This document shows positions 61,770-64,000 of a stretch of 64,000 nucleotides of DNA, piece by piece. The translations under genes were made by a program, and so were the position numbers. The number at the start of each line of letters is the position of its first letter. Positions within the stretch are counted from its first letter, which is position 1. The notes below the pieces were generated by a model. The model saw only the letters and a list, made by a program, of their open reading frames with translations, did no database searches and had not been told where the DNA came from. Source of the stretch: Karalla daura (lineage: Eukaryota > Chordata > Actinopteri > Chaetodontiformes > Leiognathidae); contig CM055205.1 of assembly GCA_029224185.1 (NCBI GenBank), forward strand, positions 7,627,688 through 7,691,687, given 5' to 3'.

Positions 61770-63600
61770 TCATTTGGCTGTGAGGTTTGGCTAAATATCC
61801 AAGTGTTAACATTAAGAGTTTTTAATATCCCGCTGTCATTAATGGCTCCTCTCGACTTCTCTAGAGAAAGAAAAAATAGCCTGTTGGTGGAGGCACAAAG
61901 CCTGGAGCTCCTCTGCGTGGACAAATACAATTTGCAGAGCTAATTGTCCATTTGAATGCCTAATTGATGTCCCAGAATGATTCACATAGACACAGCCTTA
62001 AAGCACGCCATAGGCTGTATGTTTATAGTCCTAAAGTTAAAAAAATAAACCCTTGCATTTCAGATCTCTCTCCTGAGGGCATTGTAAAAAGGGGAAAAAA
62101 ATCCTGTTTACATTTCGCTCCCAAGATTTCCCAAGGTCTTTTTCATATACATTGCCCACATGTTTACAAATATCAGCCGCTTTGATATTCTTACTTATAT
62201 CATAATTTCAATATAAGCAGGCATTAAAAGCCTTATTTTGCTATTTCAGACTATCAGACAGTTGTTTATATTGTGTGTCAGATTATCTGCTCCCTCTCTC
62301 ACAGTTCACCACATCGCAGTTAAACAGAGACATTAAATGTCCATTAGCATGTTTAATTGAAGCTCAGTAATTATTCAGCCGTGCTCAACGTTCTCCGAGC
62401 AAGTGTTAATGCAACATGCATGGAGGCATTCGGCTCGTCCTAATATAGACAGATCCTGAGTGATTTCTGTGTGTTTTGAAACACTCTATAGGCTCCTTCA
62501 GCAATGTGTTTGCCAAAATGAAATCAGAGTTGATGTAGTGTCTCACCCGGGGAGCTGCTGTAAGTTCATTTCATCATCCTGGTACTCACAGTGTGTCTTC
62601 TGGGGGACCGTGCCGGCGCCATGAAAGTGTAGTGGCACTCCCTGGGACGCTGGCTCACTGAAACATTCAGTTTGCCTGATGTAGGTCTAGGCTGTGGGCC
62701 GCGGGTCAAAGCGGGCGACGGGCGTTTTGAGAGAAAGCAGCCAACTGTTGTGGATGTAGATTGAAATAGCCTTGTCTTTATGTAAATCAATATGAATCGC
62801 AACAACAGAAAAAAAAGGATGAAAAGGAAGAAAAGGATGCCGGTGAGCGCAGGAGACATCAGATCTGCATAATAATATATGATAATTCATTTCCCGACTC
62901 TTGCTGTTAAATGCAGAAACGCGCAGCACTGTATAGAAGGTCAAATGCTGTCACTCCTGGGATCCCTGTCAGTCTGTTTATCCCCCAGCATGTGTCCCCC
63001 CCCGCACTCCCGTGAGGTGCGACACCGCAGGTAAACAAAATGGAGATGCTGTAGCCGCCGGGTTGACCCTGTCAGCCAGACCCCGTCCAAATGAGGTAAA
63101 ACCCCCAAAACAGCGGTGGCTCTGACACCCCCCGCCGGTGTGGGGGGCGGAGGGCGGGTTGGCGCCGGCGCTGTTTGGGTGACGGGGTGGCCGAGGTGAC
63201 ACCCAGCAGTGACGTTAGGTAGACACAACAGGGGCAAAGTAGTCAGAGAGTCTTACTTTGCTGACAAGAGAAGCTGCAAACAGTTGAAAGTAAGTACACT
63301 GGCTAATAGCATAGGTGGATCCTTAATATGATTAACAAATTACAGAGGTAATTGCGTAATTATCTTTCTGCTTATATTTTTGTTCGACGCTTCATTATTG
63401 TAATAAACATTTGAGACATAAAGGCATTCGCACCACTATAATCAATTAGAGTGGATTCATTAGAGTCAGATCGCTGGAATGTAAGTAACTTACAACGACT
63501 GGATTTTGATAATAGACTGTTTTCAGCTGCGGTCACAATAGCTCGGAAATTAAGATTGCACTTTCTCAGCTGGCGACACAGTCCTTTGGTGGATTACGCT
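61770..63600. other. csmd3: Intron stretch with a GC-rich patch
   Basis: AT-rich unique sequence to about 62540, with POU/homeodomain-like words near 62300-62440. GC-rich from about 62600 to 63200. A minus-strand frame at 62566-62859 starts with a hydrophobic segment. No exon of csmd3 is seen. Confidence 0.5.
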
Positions 63601-63604
63601 GTCT

Positions 63605-63898
63605 TCTCTCAGCAAAAGGGACCTTGGTTCAACCCAGGGCCTTTCTTTGCACAGTTCACATGCTTTTTCCATGTTGGTGGGTTTTATCGGTGTAATCCTG
63701 CATGTGTAGTCGATTGGAGACTCTAAATTGCCCCGAGGTGAGGGTGTGAGAGTAAATGCTGTGTGCATCTGCCCTGCAATGGAATAGCGACCTGTCCAAG
63801 GTGTATTCCCTGTTTCCCGGCACGTCCGTTTGGGACAGAACGCCCAGCCACGGTGTTCGGGTACAGAGCGGGTAAGATAATGAATGAATGAATGGGTT
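63605..63898 (+). repeat. tRNA-like SINE-type repeat, near full length
   Basis: AGCAAAAGGGACCTTGGTTC with a B-box-like GGTTCAACCC, then CAGTTCACATGCTTTTTCC, GATTGGAGACTCTAAATTGC, CCCCGAGGTGAGGGTGTGAG and AGCGACCTGTCCAAGGTGTA, closing with a GAATGAATGAATGGG tail. It is the clearest copy of the family in the window. Confidence 0.8.
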
Positions 63899-64000
63899 TT
63901 TGACTCCCCTCAGCGAGGCACTTAAACCAAGATGTAGCAGGAGAACAAGCCACCAGATGTGACCGGCTGCGTTTCCGTATGGTCTCTTCGCACCCGCCCC

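Larger units (their letters stand above)
58588..64000 (+). other. csmd3: csmd3 intron, 5' part, downstream of the CUB2 exon
   Basis: The intron begins with the donor gtaaga and runs out of the window. It contains a (CA)n tract immediately after the exon, pyrimidine-rich DNA to about 59045, an AT-rich segment dense in homeodomain-type sites (60580-60755), a (GT)n tract at 61395-61457, a CpG-rich patch near 62600-63200 and a teleost repeat copy at 63605-63898. No exon for the linker or next Sushi domain is visible. Confidence 0.75.

Noticed and set aside
58588..64000. Search for the linker exons or next Sushi exon
   Set aside because: No phase-1 exon with Sushi cysteines or a Ser/Thr-rich linker could be supported.
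1..64000. CRISPR arrays, bacterial operons, phage or plasmid features
   Set aside because: The direct repeats are microsatellites and fish transposons. There are no spacer-repeat patterns, ribosome-binding sites or compact gene runs.

Overview
This window is genomic DNA from a bony fish, almost certainly a teleost. It has no operons. It is mostly intron-like sequence carrying very many (GT)n/(CA)n and (CT)n/(GA)n microsatellites, teleost-type interspersed repeats and a 5'-truncated L2-type LINE. The only coding sequence I can support is three exons on the + strand of one very large gene.

The exons are at 6937-7134 (a complete Sushi/CCP domain), 37185-37392 (first two thirds of a CUB domain) and 58475-58587 (last third of that CUB domain). 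All have AG/GT borders and their phases join without a break (1-1, 1-2, 2-1). The product reads Sushi then CUB, as in the N-terminal part of the CSMD (CUB and Sushi multiple domains) giant single-pass membrane proteins. By recalled family sequence, the residues around the second CUB (EEKYDYLEVEGSEPPTIW, then SNKNWLRLHFVTD) fit CSMD3 better than CSMD1 or CSMD2, so I call the gene csmd3. The paralogue assignment is from memory and was not computed. The two complete introns are 30,050 and 21,082 bases. The window starts and ends inside further introns.

Layout: 1-6936 is upstream intron with microsatellites and purine or pyrimidine tracts. Next comes the Sushi exon. 7135-37184 is a long intron with a CpG-rich block (12300-14110), a compound CT repeat (14559-14832), several copies of two teleost repeat families, a long purine tract (about 31780-32480), a compact CpG island (33970-34250) and a foldback MITE-like element (35905-36245). 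After CUB exon part 1, 37393-58474 holds a truncated LINE (42365-42992), a local duplicated block (44040-44690), a purine tract (47930-48365), a perfect-stem hairpin (53508-53583) and a CpG cluster (57140-57770) about 0.7 kb before CUB exon part 2. 58588-64000 is downstream intron with a homeodomain-motif-dense AT-rich segment (60580-60755).

I found no previously undescribed gene system. The best second-look items are the 17-bp perfect-stem hairpin, the UG/CA repeats on both sides of the last CUB exon, the isolated CpG islands deep in an intron, and the duplicated block near 44 kb. Nearly all long open reading frames here are translations of microsatellites or purine/pyrimidine tracts and are not genes.
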